A stretch of 64,000 bases of DNA from Streptomyces sp. Je 1-79 (GCF_025195125.1 NZ_JAMGSL010000007.1:1-64000); one strand, 5' to 3'. Counted from the stretch's first letter, positions 33,247 to 43,542 are shown. Numbers and translations: made by a program. The notes: generated by a model not told the origin, from the sequence alone.

Positions 33247-33576
33247 ATGACCGACATAGAGCTCGCCGACGCCATCGAATCCGTACGCGACCAACTCGTC
33301 GAGGCCGCCGGCCGCGCCACCGGGAAGGCCGTCGCCTTCGAAGTGGGCGACATCGAGATGGAGTTCACGATCGAGCTCCGCAAGGAGGTGAAGGGCGGGG
33401 GCAAGGTCAAGGCGTGGGTCGTCGAGGCCGGGGCCGACGCCTCCCGCGCCCGGGGCGACATCCACCGCGTCTCGTTCACCCTCAGGCCCCGCGACGCCCG
33501 GACGAACGGGCCCTGGCTGGTCGGCAGCGAGGACGCCGGCGACACCTCCGACTTCGGTGGCGGGCCGGCGCGTTGA
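33247..33576 (+). CDS. Trypco2 family small protein (trypsin-co-occurring domain 2)
   Basis: 109 residues. The whole protein matches the trypco2 pattern: MTDIELADAIESVRDQL, GKAVAFEVGDIEMEFTIEL, KVKAWVVEAGADASRARGD and HRVSFTLRPR. Trypco domains are small alpha/beta units that occur next to trypsin-like proteases in predicted conflict systems; they may present a substrate or regulate the protease. Here the next gene starts inside its stop codon and encodes a trypsin-NACHT fusion, the expected partner. Small enough to be missed by stringent gene callers. Confidence 0.88.
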   Translation: MTDIELADAIESVRDQLVEAAGRATGKAVAFEVGDIEMEFTIELRKEVKGGGKVKAWVVEAGADASRARGDIHRVSFTLRPRDARTNGPWLVGSEDAGDTSDFGGGPAR

Positions 33577-36509
33577 CGGCCCCCGTACCGCGGCCCTCCG
33601 TCCGGCTCCCCGTCGTCGTCCACTCCGAGCAGCACGGACGGCAGGGCAGCGGCGTCCTGCTCACCGCGGACACCGTCCTCACCTGCGCCCATGTGCTGCG
33701 GACCGCGTACACGGCCTGGGTGTCCGTGCCCGGCCGGGCCGAGCGGGTCCTCTGCCAGGTGATCTGGTCGGACCCGCGGCTCGACGCCGCACTGCTCCAG
33801 GCCCCGGAGAGCCTGGTCCTCCTCCCTCCCGGCGCCCCGTACCGGGCGACGGTCGGCATGCTCGCGGGCGACCGGCCGCTGCCCGACTGCGAGATCCTCG
33901 GCTACCCCCGCGTACAGCGGTACGCGGAAGGCCGGAAGCTGGAGAGCGACCAGTACCGCGGCACGCTCCTCCCCCTCGCCGGCCTCGTCCGCCGCACCAT
34001 GGTCCTCGAACTCGACGCGCCTGCGGCCGCCGAGCCCGCCGACGGGAGCTCGCCGCTCGCCGGGCTCTCCGGCGGACCCGTCGTCGCGGGCGACGGTCTG
34101 CTCGGCATCGTCAGGGAGATCCCGCGGGGCCGCGGCCACCGGCGGGTCGAGTGCGTGCCCCTGAGCGCCATCGCCGCCGACCCCGACTTCCTCGTCGCCT
34201 TCACCCAGGCCACCGGCCGTGGCTTTCCCGCGCTCACCGCCCTCACCCGGCACAGCTCCGCCGACTCCCCCTACGAGCAGGAGTACGGGGAGGCCATCGG
34301 CGCCGCCTACCGCCGGACCAAGGTCTTCGGGCTCGACGAACTCGACCGCCGGTCCTCCACCTGGGACCTCGACACCGCCTACCTCACGCTGGAGGCGACC
34401 GCGAAGAAGGACGGCCCCACGCCCGTACCGCGGCGAGTCGACGACCTGCTCGCCGTCCGCCCCCGTGTCCTGCTCCGCGGGGACGCGGGAGCGGGCAAGA
34501 CCACGCTCGTGTGGTGGCTGGCCGCCCACGCGGCGGCCGGCACGCTCGGCCCCGGCCTGGCCAGGCTGAACGGCCGCGTGCCGTTCGTCGTCCCGCTGCG
34601 GACCGTCCGGGCCCACGGGTCGGCGTTCCCCTCCCCCGGCGAACTCCCGGGCGTCGCCGGGCTGATGGTCGACCCCGCGCCCGACGGCTGGGCCGGCCGC
34701 GTCCTCGCCGGGGGCCGGGCTCTCCTGCTCGTGGACGGTCTCGACGAGGTGTCCCGGGAGGACCGCGAAGCCGCACACGCCTGGCTGTCCGGACTCCTGG
34801 CCCGCTATCCCCGCACCCGCTGCGTGGCGACCGTCCGGCCGCTCGCCGTGGGGCCGGGCTGGCTGGACGCCGAAGGCTTCGAGGAACTGACCCTGCTGCC
34901 CATGCGGGACCAGGACATCCAGGACTTCGTCGCCGCGTGGCACGACGCGGCGCGGCTCGACGGCGACGCCGCGTACCTGACGGCGCTCGAACGGGACCTC
35001 GTCGAGCAGTTCCGCCACAACCCCACGCTGGCCGACCTGGCCCGCACACCGCTGCTGTGCGCCGTCGTCTGCGCCCTCCACCGGTTACGGGAGGGGTTCC
35101 TGCCCGAGACGCGCTGGGCCCTCTACGACTCGGCCCTGCGGATGCTCCTCGGCGCCCGGGACGCCCGGCGCCGGGTCGACGCCCCCGACGGCGTGCGGAT
35201 GTCGGTCGAGGAGCACCAGGAACTCCTCCAGCGGCTCGCGGCCTGGCTGGTCCGGGCCGGGCAGACGGAGTTCACGCGGGAGCAGGCGCTGCACCAGCTG
35301 GACCGTGCCCTGCCGGGAATGCCGCGGGTCAAGGAGCAGGGGAGCTCCGAGGAGGTCCTCACCCACCTGCTCAACCGCAGCGGCCTGCTCCAGGAGCGGA
35401 CGGACGACGTCTTCCAGTTCGCCCACCGCACCTTCCAGGACTTCCTGGCGGCGAAGGAGTTCGTCGAGGACGACCTGGTCGCCGAGCTGCTGCGGCACGC
35501 CCATGACCAGCAGTGGCACGACGTGCTGCTCCTCGCGGCCGGGCACTGCACCCGCCGTGACCTGCCCGTCCTCATCGAGGGCCTGCTGGCGGCGGGCTCC
35601 GCCACCCGCAAGCGCGACCTCAAGACGAGTCTCTACATCCTTGCGGCCCTGTGCGCCCAGCACGCGACGTGGCTGGACGGACACCTGCACGGCCGGGTCC
35701 AGTCGGCGGTCGCCTCGGTCACCCCGCCGCTGAGCCCCCTCCAGGCGGCCCACTTCAAGCGGCTGGGCCGTTTCCTGCTGCCGCTCCTGCCTGCACCGCA
35801 GGGGCTCCCCGCGACGAGCGTGGACCGGGTCGTCGACCTGATCGCCGCGGTCGGCGGCCCGGAGGCCCTCCCCTACGCCGAGGCCTTCGCCCGCGCGGGA
35901 CAGGCCGTGACCGTGGCCCAGCACTGGCGGCGCTTTCCCACGGAGGCGTTCGCGCGCGGCGTCCTCCCGCTGCTGCCGTCCTCCGCGCCCCTCACCGTGC
36001 ACGACAGGGAGCAGCTGCGTCACGTACGGCACCTTCCGCAGACCCGGCTGCTCGTCGTCGGCGACCTCACCCCCACCGACCTGGGCGAGGATCTCGCGGG
36101 GCGCCCGCTCACGGAGCTGTGGTTCGCCGCGAACTCCCTGCTGACACGCCTGGACGTGCTGCGCGCGCTGGACACCGACCGGCTCCGCCGCCTGAGTCTG
36201 GCGTCGTGCGCCAACCTGAGTGATCTGAGCGCCCTCGCCGACCTGCGCGCGCTGGAGTACCTGACGCTGTCGTCCATGCGGGTCGACAGCGCGGCCCTGG
36301 ACGTGGTGAGCCGGATCCGGGGGCTGCGCCGGCTGGAGGTGAACCACCCGCTGCGCGACCCGGACGGGCACCTGGACCTCTCCCCGCTCCGGGAGGCGCG
36401 CGACCTGGAGGTGGCCGTGCACGACGTCCCCCCGAGAAGACTGCGCGGTGCCGCCGCGATGGGTCTCCGCGTCTCCCTGACGAACCCGGGCGACCTGGAC
36501 CTGGCATGA
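33573..36509 (+). CDS. Trypsin-like protease fused to NACHT NTPase
   Basis: 978 residues from TTG at 33573, overlapping the trypco2 stop by 4 bp. Residues 1-230 form a trypsin-fold protease with a complete triad: His40 (LTCAHVL), Asp71 (DPRLDAALL) and Ser166 (AGLSGGPVV). No signal peptide, so it is cytoplasmic. A conserved block near 252-276 (FGLDELDRRSSTWDLDTAYL) precedes NACHT: Walker A GDAGAGKTT near 303, Walker B LLVDGLDEV near 385, HRTFQDFLAAK near 618. The last about 300 residues carry LRR-like repeats. Likely model: ligand sensing by the C-terminus drives NTP-dependent assembly and unleashes the protease. Confidence 0.87.
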   Translation: MTAPVPRPSVRLPVVVHSEQHGRQGSGVLLTADTVLTCAHVLRTAYTAWVSVPGRAERVLCQVIWSDPRLDAALLQAPESLVLLPPGAPYRATVGMLAGDRPLPDCEILGYPRVQRYAEGRKLESDQYRGTLLPLAGLVRRTMVLELDAPAAAEPADGSSPLAGLSGGPVVAGDGLLGIVREIPRGRGHRRVECVPLSAIAADPDFLVAFTQATGRGFPALTALTRHSSADSPYEQEYGEAIGAAYRRTKVFGLDELDRRSSTWDLDTAYLTLEATAKKDGPTPVPRRVDDLLAVRPRVLLRGDAGAGKTTLVWWLAAHAAAGTLGPGLARLNGRVPFVVPLRTVRAHGSAFPSPGELPGVAGLMVDPAPDGWAGRVLAGGRALLLVDGLDEVSREDREAAHAWLSGLLARYPRTRCVATVRPLAVGPGWLDAEGFEELTLLPMRDQDIQDFVAAWHDAARLDGDAAYLTALERDLVEQFRHNPTLADLARTPLLCAVVCALHRLREGFLPETRWALYDSALRMLLGARDARRRVDAPDGVRMSVEEHQELLQRLAAWLVRAGQTEFTREQALHQLDRALPGMPRVKEQGSSEEVLTHLLNRSGLLQERTDDVFQFAHRTFQDFLAAKEFVEDDLVAELLRHAHDQQWHDVLLLAAGHCTRRDLPVLIEGLLAAGSATRKRDLKTSLYILAALCAQHATWLDGHLHGRVQSAVASVTPPLSPLQAAHFKRLGRFLLPLLPAPQGLPATSVDRVVDLIAAVGGPEALPYAEAFARAGQAVTVAQHWRRFPTEAFARGVLPLLPSSAPLTVHDREQLRHVRHLPQTRLLVVGDLTPTDLGEDLAGRPLTELWFAANSLLTRLDVLRALDTDRLRRLSLASCANLSDLSALADLRALEYLTLSSMRVDSAALDVVSRIRGLRRLEVNHPLRDPDGHLDLSPLREARDLEVAVHDVPPRRLRGAAAMGLRVSLTNPGDLDLA

Positions 36510-36510
36510 C

Positions 36511-36556
36511 GAAGGGGCTGCCCCCGGGCCCTTGCGGATCCGGGGGCAGCCCCTTC
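36511..36556. terminator. Terminator between the NACHT locus and clpC
   Basis: 17-bp perfect stem: GAAGGGGCTGCCCCCGG (36511-36527) pairs with 36540-36556 around a 12-nt loop. It starts one base after the stop of the trypsin-NACHT gene and ends 13 bp before the clpC stop, so it probably terminates both convergent genes. Confidence 0.8.
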
Positions 36557-36569
36557 GGTGGCTTTCGCC

Positions 36570-39095
<2,526 letters not shown>

Positions 39096-39316
39096 CGTTA
39101 ATCGCTCCTCAGAGCGGTCAGTCAGTTAGGGGTCGATCCCCTCCCTGTCCTTCCGCAGCTTAGTCCCGCAAGCGGGGACCGCTCATTCCAACTGCCGACA
39201 TCCGTCCGGATCACCCCCTTGTCCGTGGGGAGACCTGCTGCCGAACAGCCGACAAATGCTCCAACTCGATGGTGCGAGACGATGTTCCCGCAGGCCAAGC
39301 AGTTACCCGCGCCTTC

Positions 39317-39334
39317 AGTACGCCGATGGCGAAC
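39317..39334. promoter_or_regulatory. Candidate ClgR box upstream of clpC
   Basis: AGTACGCCGATGGCGAAC matches WNNWCGCYNANRGCGWWS, the actinobacterial ClgR consensus as I remember it, at every position. It lies about 220 bp upstream of the clpC ATG, within a 462-bp gene-free gap (39096-39557) that must also hold the clpC promoter and the start of the SCO3374-family gene. Apart from this site I see nothing specific in the gap. Confidence 0.55.
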
Positions 39335-39557
39335 GTGAGACGCCAAAACCCGCGGTTCGCCCCTCCTCACTAGGAATGTCTTACCCGTCCGCACTGACAC
39401 TCCATGCGGCACACCCCGGTTCCCTCCGCTACGGGCGAACATCCTTACGCTGCCGAATGCACCCGTACGCCCCCATCGCGGACACGGTGCGCAGTGGATC
39501 GAGGACGCAGGGTCGCCGACGCCGTAACCAAGGGACCCCCGAGGACGTTCCCCGGAC

Positions 39558-40208
39558 ATGTCCTTCTCCGCGCGGTGCGTGCCGCGGCCCCGCCCGCCCG
39601 GCGACGGTGGTCCGGCGCGGTGGTACGAGGAGAGGCTCGGCTGGGCGACCGTGGCCGGCCCTCCGGTGGGCCTGCTGACGGGCCTGCGCTTCGACGTCCT
39701 GGAGCTGCCCGCGGCGGCCGGCCGCGCGGTGCTGCGCAGGGCGGGTGCGGGCGGCACCGGGCCGGTGGCCCTCGTGGGCCGGAGGATGCGGCTACTGGTG
39801 GCCGCGGGAAGCGCGGAGGAGCTGCCGGGGCTGCTCGACTGGCTGGAGTGGGGCGGGATCTCGCTGGACCTCTCCGCCCTGGGCGCCGGCAGCCGGATGG
39901 CCGCCCCTGTTCCCCCAGGATGGAGCGGTTCCGGCGCACCGGGCGCCGCGGTGTGGCTGCGCGCCCCGGAGCCGGGCCGCGCGGTGGAGCCCTCGCTGCC
40001 GGCCCTGTGGACCGCCGCGCGGGGTGGTGCGGCCGCCCCCTGTCTCGTGCGGCTCGTGGCCGCGGCGGCTGCGGAGTGCCATCGGGTGCGGCTGCTGAGT
40101 GCGTGCCCCCTGGACGGTCTCCCCGGGCGCCCCGTGGGACGGCCGGTGGAGCGTTCCGTGAGGCCGGTTCCTCAGCAGCTGACTCCTCAGCGGTTCGCGT
40201 CCTCGTAG
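39558..40208 (+). CDS. SCO3374-family protein, unknown function
   Basis: 216 residues. A Streptomyces-specific protein known from synteny next to lsr2: RWYEERLGWATVAGPPVGLL, GLRFDVLELPAAAGRAVLRR and GPVALVGRRMRLLVAAGSAEEL. The family shares weak similarity with the N-terminal part of bifunctional primase/polymerase-like proteins; no catalytic residues can be assigned here. Arginine- and proline-rich ends. ATG at 39558. It converges with lsr2 and overlaps it by 22 bp. Confidence 0.75.
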   Translation: MSFSARCVPRPRPPGDGGPARWYEERLGWATVAGPPVGLLTGLRFDVLELPAAAGRAVLRRAGAGGTGPVALVGRRMRLLVAAGSAEELPGLLDWLEWGGISLDLSALGAGSRMAAPVPPGWSGSGAPGAAVWLRAPEPGRAVEPSLPALWTAARGGAAAPCLVRLVAAAAAECHRVRLLSACPLDGLPGRPVGRPVERSVRPVPQQLTPQRFASS

Positions 40209-40522
40209 GCCGCCTTGATCTCCGCCGGGACGCGGCCGCGGTCGTTCACGTTGTAGCCGTTCTCCTTGGCCCACGCGCGGATCTTCGCGGTGTCCGGGCT
40301 GCCACCGGTGGCGACGCGGCCCTTGCCGCGCGTACCGGCGCTGCGGCCGCCCGTGCGCCGACCGCTCTTGGTGTACGGCTCGAGCAGGCCACGGAGCTTG
40401 TCCGCGTTGGCGGTGGTGAGGTCGATCTCGTAGGTCTTGCCGTCCAGCGCGAACGTCACGGTCTCGTCCGCCTCGACGCCGTCGAGGTCATCGACAAGAA
40501 GGACCTGAACCTTCTGTGCCAC
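40187..40522 (-). CDS. lsr2: Nucleoid-associated protein Lsr2
   Basis: 111 residues. The N-terminal oligomerisation domain is VQVLLVDDLDGVEADETVTF followed by YEIDLTTANADKLRGLLEPY; the C-terminal DNA-binding domain has the AT-hook-like RGR in NDRGRVPAEIKAAYEDA. Lsr2 binds AT-rich DNA and silences foreign and specialised-metabolite genes in actinobacteria, functionally like H-NS. GTG at 40522 has AAGGAAA 7 nt upstream. Its own upstream region is AT-rich for this genome, suggesting autoregulation. Confidence 0.95.
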   Translation of the reverse strand: MAQKVQVLLVDDLDGVEADETVTFALDGKTYEIDLTTANADKLRGLLEPYTKSGRRTGGRSAGTRGKGRVATGGSPDTAKIRAWAKENGYNVNDRGRVPAEIKAAYEDANR

Positions 40523-40666
40523 CGGATTTCCTTTCATCGAAAATGCAGTACGCGGAAAGGAAACCGCTTTTCCCGGAAAAACACAAACCCCTGGGAGAGG
40601 TTCAGAAGCCCGGCAACGCGGGAAACGTGCGCGATTCGGACATAGGGTTCCGGACGCTCGTTACGC

Positions 40667-41194
40667 TCACAGGTGCAGAAGCATCCGGCTGTTGCCCAAG
40701 GTGTTCGGCTTCACTCGTTCGAGACCGAGGAACTCGGCGACACCCTCGTCATAGGAACGCAGGAGCTCGCTGTACACATCTCCGTCGACCGGAGTCTCGC
40801 CGATCTCGACGAAGCCGTGCTTCGCGAAGAAGTCGACTTCGAAGGTCAGGCAGAATACCCGGCGCACACCGAGCCAACGGGCGGTGTGCAGCAACTTGTC
40901 GAGCACGTGATGTCCGACGCCCGCGCCCTTGAACTCGGGATCGACGGCGAGAGTGCGTACTTCGGCGAGGTCTTCCCACATCACATGGAGTGCGCCGCAG
41001 CCGACGACGACGGCGTCCTCGTCGCGTTCGGCGACCCAGAACTCCTGGATGTCCTCGTAAAGCGTCACGGTGGCTTTGTCGAGCAGGATGCCCCGGCCGA
41101 CGTACGGGTCGACAAGGCGGCGTACCGCGGCGACATCACCGGTGCGGGCGCGACGAACGGTGACGGCTTTCGGGGCGGCGGAGGACGACGGCAT
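40667..41194 (-). CDS. argA: Amino-acid N-acetyltransferase, short-form ArgA (NAGS)
   Basis: 175 residues of the GNAT fold, close to the mycobacterial stand-alone N-acetylglutamate synthase (Rv2747 type): VRRARTGDVAAVRRLVDPYV, TVTLYEDIQEFWVAERDEDA, VVGCGALHVMWEDLAEVRTL, VFCLTFEVDFFAKHGF and VKPNTLGNSRMLLHL are shared features. It acetylates glutamate or glutamine with acetyl-CoA as the first step of arginine synthesis, without the kinase-like regulatory domain of E. coli ArgA. It lies apart from other arg genes. The ATG at 41194 is 9 bp from the BlaI-type gene's stop. Confidence 0.85.
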   Translation of the reverse strand: MPSSSAAPKAVTVRRARTGDVAAVRRLVDPYVGRGILLDKATVTLYEDIQEFWVAERDEDAVVVGCGALHVMWEDLAEVRTLAVDPEFKGAGVGHHVLDKLLHTARWLGVRRVFCLTFEVDFFAKHGFVEIGETPVDGDVYSELLRSYDEGVAEFLGLERVKPNTLGNSRMLLHL

Positions 41195-41203
41195 GGGGGG
41201 ACG

Positions 41204-41734
41204 TTATCGCCCGTCGCCCTCGTTCTCGTCGCCACCCTCTCCGGCGTCTTCTGCGGCACCCTCTCCGGCGTCTTCCGCGGCGCCCGGGGCCGCGGCCCCG
41301 CCGGCGCCCCCGCCCGCCCCCTGACCGGCCGCTTCACGGGCCGCCTCGGCCTGCGGGGCGGGGGGTTCGGGCACGTTGTGCCCGACGATACGGATCGCGT
41401 CGTTGAGGGCCTCTCGCTGCTCGCTCGACATCATGCCGAAGAACGCGACAAGGGCGGAGGCCGGGTTGTCGCTCTGGGCCCACGCTTCGTTCATCAGTGC
41501 GGCGGAGTAGGCGGCGCGGGTGGAGACCGCGGTATATCGATAGGCGCGGCCGTCGACTTCCCTGCGTACCCAGCCCTTCTGATGGAGATTGTCCATTACC
41601 GTCATGACGGTGGTGTAGGCGATGGACCGTTCCTGCTGGAGATCCTCCAGGACTTCCCGGACGGTCACCGGGCGGTTCCATTGCCAGACGCGTGTCATGA
41701 CGGCGTCTTCCAGCTCTCCCAATTGGCGGGGCAC
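41204..41734 (-). CDS. BlaI/MecI/CopY-family transcriptional repressor
   Basis: 176 residues. Winged helix: VPRQLGELEDAVMTRVWQWN, VTVREVLEDLQQERSIAYTT and VMTVMDNLHQKGWVRREVDG, the usual BlaI/MecI DNA-binding part, then a helical dimerisation region (AFFGMMSSEQREALNDAIRI). The last 60 residues are an unusual Gly/Ala/Glu/Asp-rich tail with an internal repeat. GTG at 41734 is 6 nt after TATGGT, a leaderless-type start. No BlaR1-type M56 sensor protease gene is adjacent, so the signal and targets are unknown. Confidence 0.85.
   Translation of the reverse strand: MPRQLGELEDAVMTRVWQWNRPVTVREVLEDLQQERSIAYTTVMTVMDNLHQKGWVRREVDGRAYRYTAVSTRAAYSAALMNEAWAQSDNPASALVAFFGMMSSEQREALNDAIRIVGHNVPEPPAPQAEAAREAAGQGAGGGAGGAAAPGAAEDAGEGAAEDAGEGGDENEGDGR
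41233..41280 (-). repeat. 24-bp tandem repeat in the acidic tail of the BlaI-type gene
   Basis: Two 24-bp copies (41233-41256 and 41257-41280) differ at one base and encode AEDAGEGA/AEDAGEGG. The length is a multiple of three, so copy-number change would keep the frame. Confidence 0.8.
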
Positions 41735-41791
41735 ACCGCCACCATAGTCGGCGAAGCGGGAATGGCCGCCTATTGACGGAGGAAACGCAAC

Positions 41792-41829
41792 AAAAAGGAC
41801 GTACGACATGAAATCTGTCGTACGTCCTT
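41792..41829 (-). terminator. Canonical intrinsic terminator with U-tract
   Basis: 14-bp perfect stem AAGGACGTACGACA (41795-41808) / TGTCGTACGTCCTT (41816-41829), 7-nt loop. On the minus strand the stem runs straight into five U residues (41796-41792). It lies 15 bp after the stop of the small membrane protein gene and separates it from the BlaI-type gene. A true U-tract terminator is uncommon in Streptomyces. Confidence 0.85.
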
Positions 41830-41843
41830 CGGAGCGGGCGGGG

Positions 41844-42020
41844 CTACGAGGTGGCGCCGTCCGCCTGGCGGGCGGCCTCGGCGCGGGCGAGGGCGGCGTC
41901 CACGGCCGCGTCCTCCTTGGCCTTGTTGGGGCCGCCCTGGCTCTTCACGATCGTGACGACGAGAGCGGTGAAGAACACGGCCATCACGATGGGGGGCAGG
42001 AGCGCGGATACGTAGTCCAT
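41844..42020 (-). CDS. Small single-helix membrane protein
   Basis: 58 residues. One transmembrane helix (LLPPIVMAVFFTALVVTIV, residues about 7-25) is followed by a charged, Ala-rich cytoplasmic helix (KAKEDAAVDAALARAEAARQ). Unknown function. ATG at 42020 lies 7 nt after TACTCT with no Shine-Dalgarno. It follows the gene at 42035 by 14 bp on the same strand and ends at a strong terminator. Short, so easily missed. Confidence 0.72.
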   Translation of the reverse strand: MDYVSALLPPIVMAVFFTALVVTIVKSQGGPNKAKEDAAVDAALARAEAARQADGATS

Positions 42021-42034
42021 GCCGTCCAGAGTAG

Positions 42035-42634
42035 CTATCCGGCCGCGCGTTCCTCCGGCGGGGGCGGGGGTACGGGGCGTCGGCGCGGCGGGAACACCTC
42101 GGAGGGCTTGGGGGCCGGGCGCTTCTTCGGGACCGGCTGCTTCGGGGTGGCCGGCTTGGGCTCGTCGGCCGCTCCACGGCCGCCGGGGAGGGCGAGCAGC
42201 CGGGCGCGGGGCGCGGTGGCCACGGCCTGGGAGACGCGGGCGAGGCGGGCGCGCACGGAGCGTTCGGCCAGGACCTGGCAGCGCTCCAGGAGGCCGGCGG
42301 CCCGGGGGTGGGACCGCAGGGCGCGCAGGGCGGCGAGGTCGTCGGCCCCGGGGTCGTACCCGGCGCCGAGGGCGTCCCGGAGGAGCTCCAGGTAGCCGGA
42401 GAGCGAGCCGGGCAGGGCCTCGCGGTAGCGGGCCAGGTCGGCGAGGAGGAATGCGCGCAGCCGACCGGCCTCGCGGACGGCGTCGTCCACGGATTCGGCG
42501 AGGCGCAGACAGTCCTGGACGTCCTCGTCCTGAAGGGGGGCGGGGTTGAGGGCGGTGGCAAGGGCGCGTCGGAGCACACGCAGCTCGTCCGCGCTGAACG
42601 CCATGCCGCCGCGGGATCCGTATGGCGTGGGCAT
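42035..42634 (-). CDS. Conserved hypothetical protein, helical with proline-rich tail
   Basis: 199 residues. The first about 140 residues are predicted helical (FSADELRVLRRALATALNPA, DVQDCLRLAESVDDAVREAG, FLLADLARYREALPGSLSGY) and the last 50 are Pro/Lys/Arg-rich (TPKQPVPKKRPAPKPSEVFP). I do not recognise the family; the pattern is common among Streptomyces hypothetical proteins. ATG at 42634 is 6 nt after TATTGT; an ATG ten codons later is an alternative. Confidence 0.65.
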   Translation of the reverse strand: MPTPYGSRGGMAFSADELRVLRRALATALNPAPLQDEDVQDCLRLAESVDDAVREAGRLRAFLLADLARYREALPGSLSGYLELLRDALGAGYDPGADDLAALRALRSHPRAAGLLERCQVLAERSVRARLARVSQAVATAPRARLLALPGGRGAADEPKPATPKQPVPKKRPAPKPSEVFPPRRRPVPPPPPEERAAG

Positions 42635-42735
42635 GGGGTGACAATACGCGCTAATCGGACAAATTTCGTTTACCGATCAGCTCGGTGTGGCGGCGCCCGG
42701 CCCGCGCCGGCGCCGCCCACGCGGGACCCGTCGCG

Positions 42736-43542
42736 CTACATGCGCGAGACGTTGCGTTCGTACACCAGGCGCAGGCCGATCAGCGTCAGCCAGGGCTCGT
42801 GCTCGTCGATCTCCTTGGAGTCGGCGAGGACCATCGGGGCGAGGCCACCCGTCGCGATGACCGTGACGTCGGACGGGTCGCCGTCCGCGCCGACGAGCTC
42901 GCGCTTCATCCGGGACACCACACCGTCGACCTGGCCCGCGTACCCGTAGACGATGCCCGACTGCATCGCCTCGACGGTGTTCTTCCCGATCACGCTGCGC
43001 GGGCGGGCCAGCTCGATCTTGCGGAGCATCGCGCCCTTGACGCCCAGCGCGTCCACCGAGATCTCGATGCCCGGCGCGATCGCCCCGCCCGCGTACTCGC
43101 CGCGCGCCGTGACCGCGTCGTAGGTCGTCGCCGTGCCGAAGTCGACCACGATCGCCGGGCCCCCGTAGAGCTCGACCGCCGCCGCCGAGTTGACGATGCG
43201 GTCCGCGCCGACCTCCTTGGGGTTGTCCGTCAGGACCGGGACACCCGTCTTGATGCCGGGCTCCACCAGGACCGCCGGGACGTCGCCGTAGTACCGCCGC
43301 GTCACCTCGCGCAGCTCGTGCAGCACCGACGGGACGGTCGAGCAGATCGCGATGCCGCCGATGCCGTCACCGAGCTCCACCCCCAGCAGCGGGTGCATGC
43401 CCATCAGGCCCTGGAGCAGGACCGCCAGCTCGTCGGCGGTGCGCCGCGGGTCCGTGGAGATACGCCAGTGCTCGACGATCTCCTCGCCGTCGAAGAGGCC
43501 GAGGACGGTCTGCGTGTTGCCGACGTCGATGGTGAGGAGCAT
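42736..43542 (-). CDS. coaX: Type III pantothenate kinase
   Basis: 268 residues, ASKHA fold. Motifs: phosphate-binding MLLTIDVGNTQTVLGLFDG at the N-terminus, PKEVGADRIVNSAAA and VVDFGTATTYDAV in the middle, and GGAIAPGIEISVDAL. It phosphorylates pantothenate, the first step of CoA synthesis from pantothenate, and needs a monovalent cation. It is last in the operon DUF2520-panC-nadB-nadC-coaX; its ATG overlaps the nadC TGA by one base. Confidence 0.95.
   Translation of the reverse strand: MLLTIDVGNTQTVLGLFDGEEIVEHWRISTDPRRTADELAVLLQGLMGMHPLLGVELGDGIGGIAICSTVPSVLHELREVTRRYYGDVPAVLVEPGIKTGVPVLTDNPKEVGADRIVNSAAAVELYGGPAIVVDFGTATTYDAVTARGEYAGGAIAPGIEISVDALGVKGAMLRKIELARPRSVIGKNTVEAMQSGIVYGYAGQVDGVVSRMKRELVGADGDPSDVTVIATGGLAPMVLADSKEIDEHEPWLTLIGLRLVYERNVSRM

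Noticed and set aside
33141..33572. Extension of the trypsin-NACHT protein to 1122 residues
   Set aside because: The added part is the out-of-frame shadow of the trypco2 gene, very arginine-rich; the protease fold begins right after TTG 33573.
30074..36509. Mobile island around the NACHT genes
   Set aside because: No integrase, transposase, tRNA or flanking direct repeats were found; base composition is close to the neighbours.
39122..39757. Minus-strand frame of 211 residues upstream of clpC
   Set aside because: No ribosome-binding site, unusual composition, and it runs antisense into the SCO3374-family gene.
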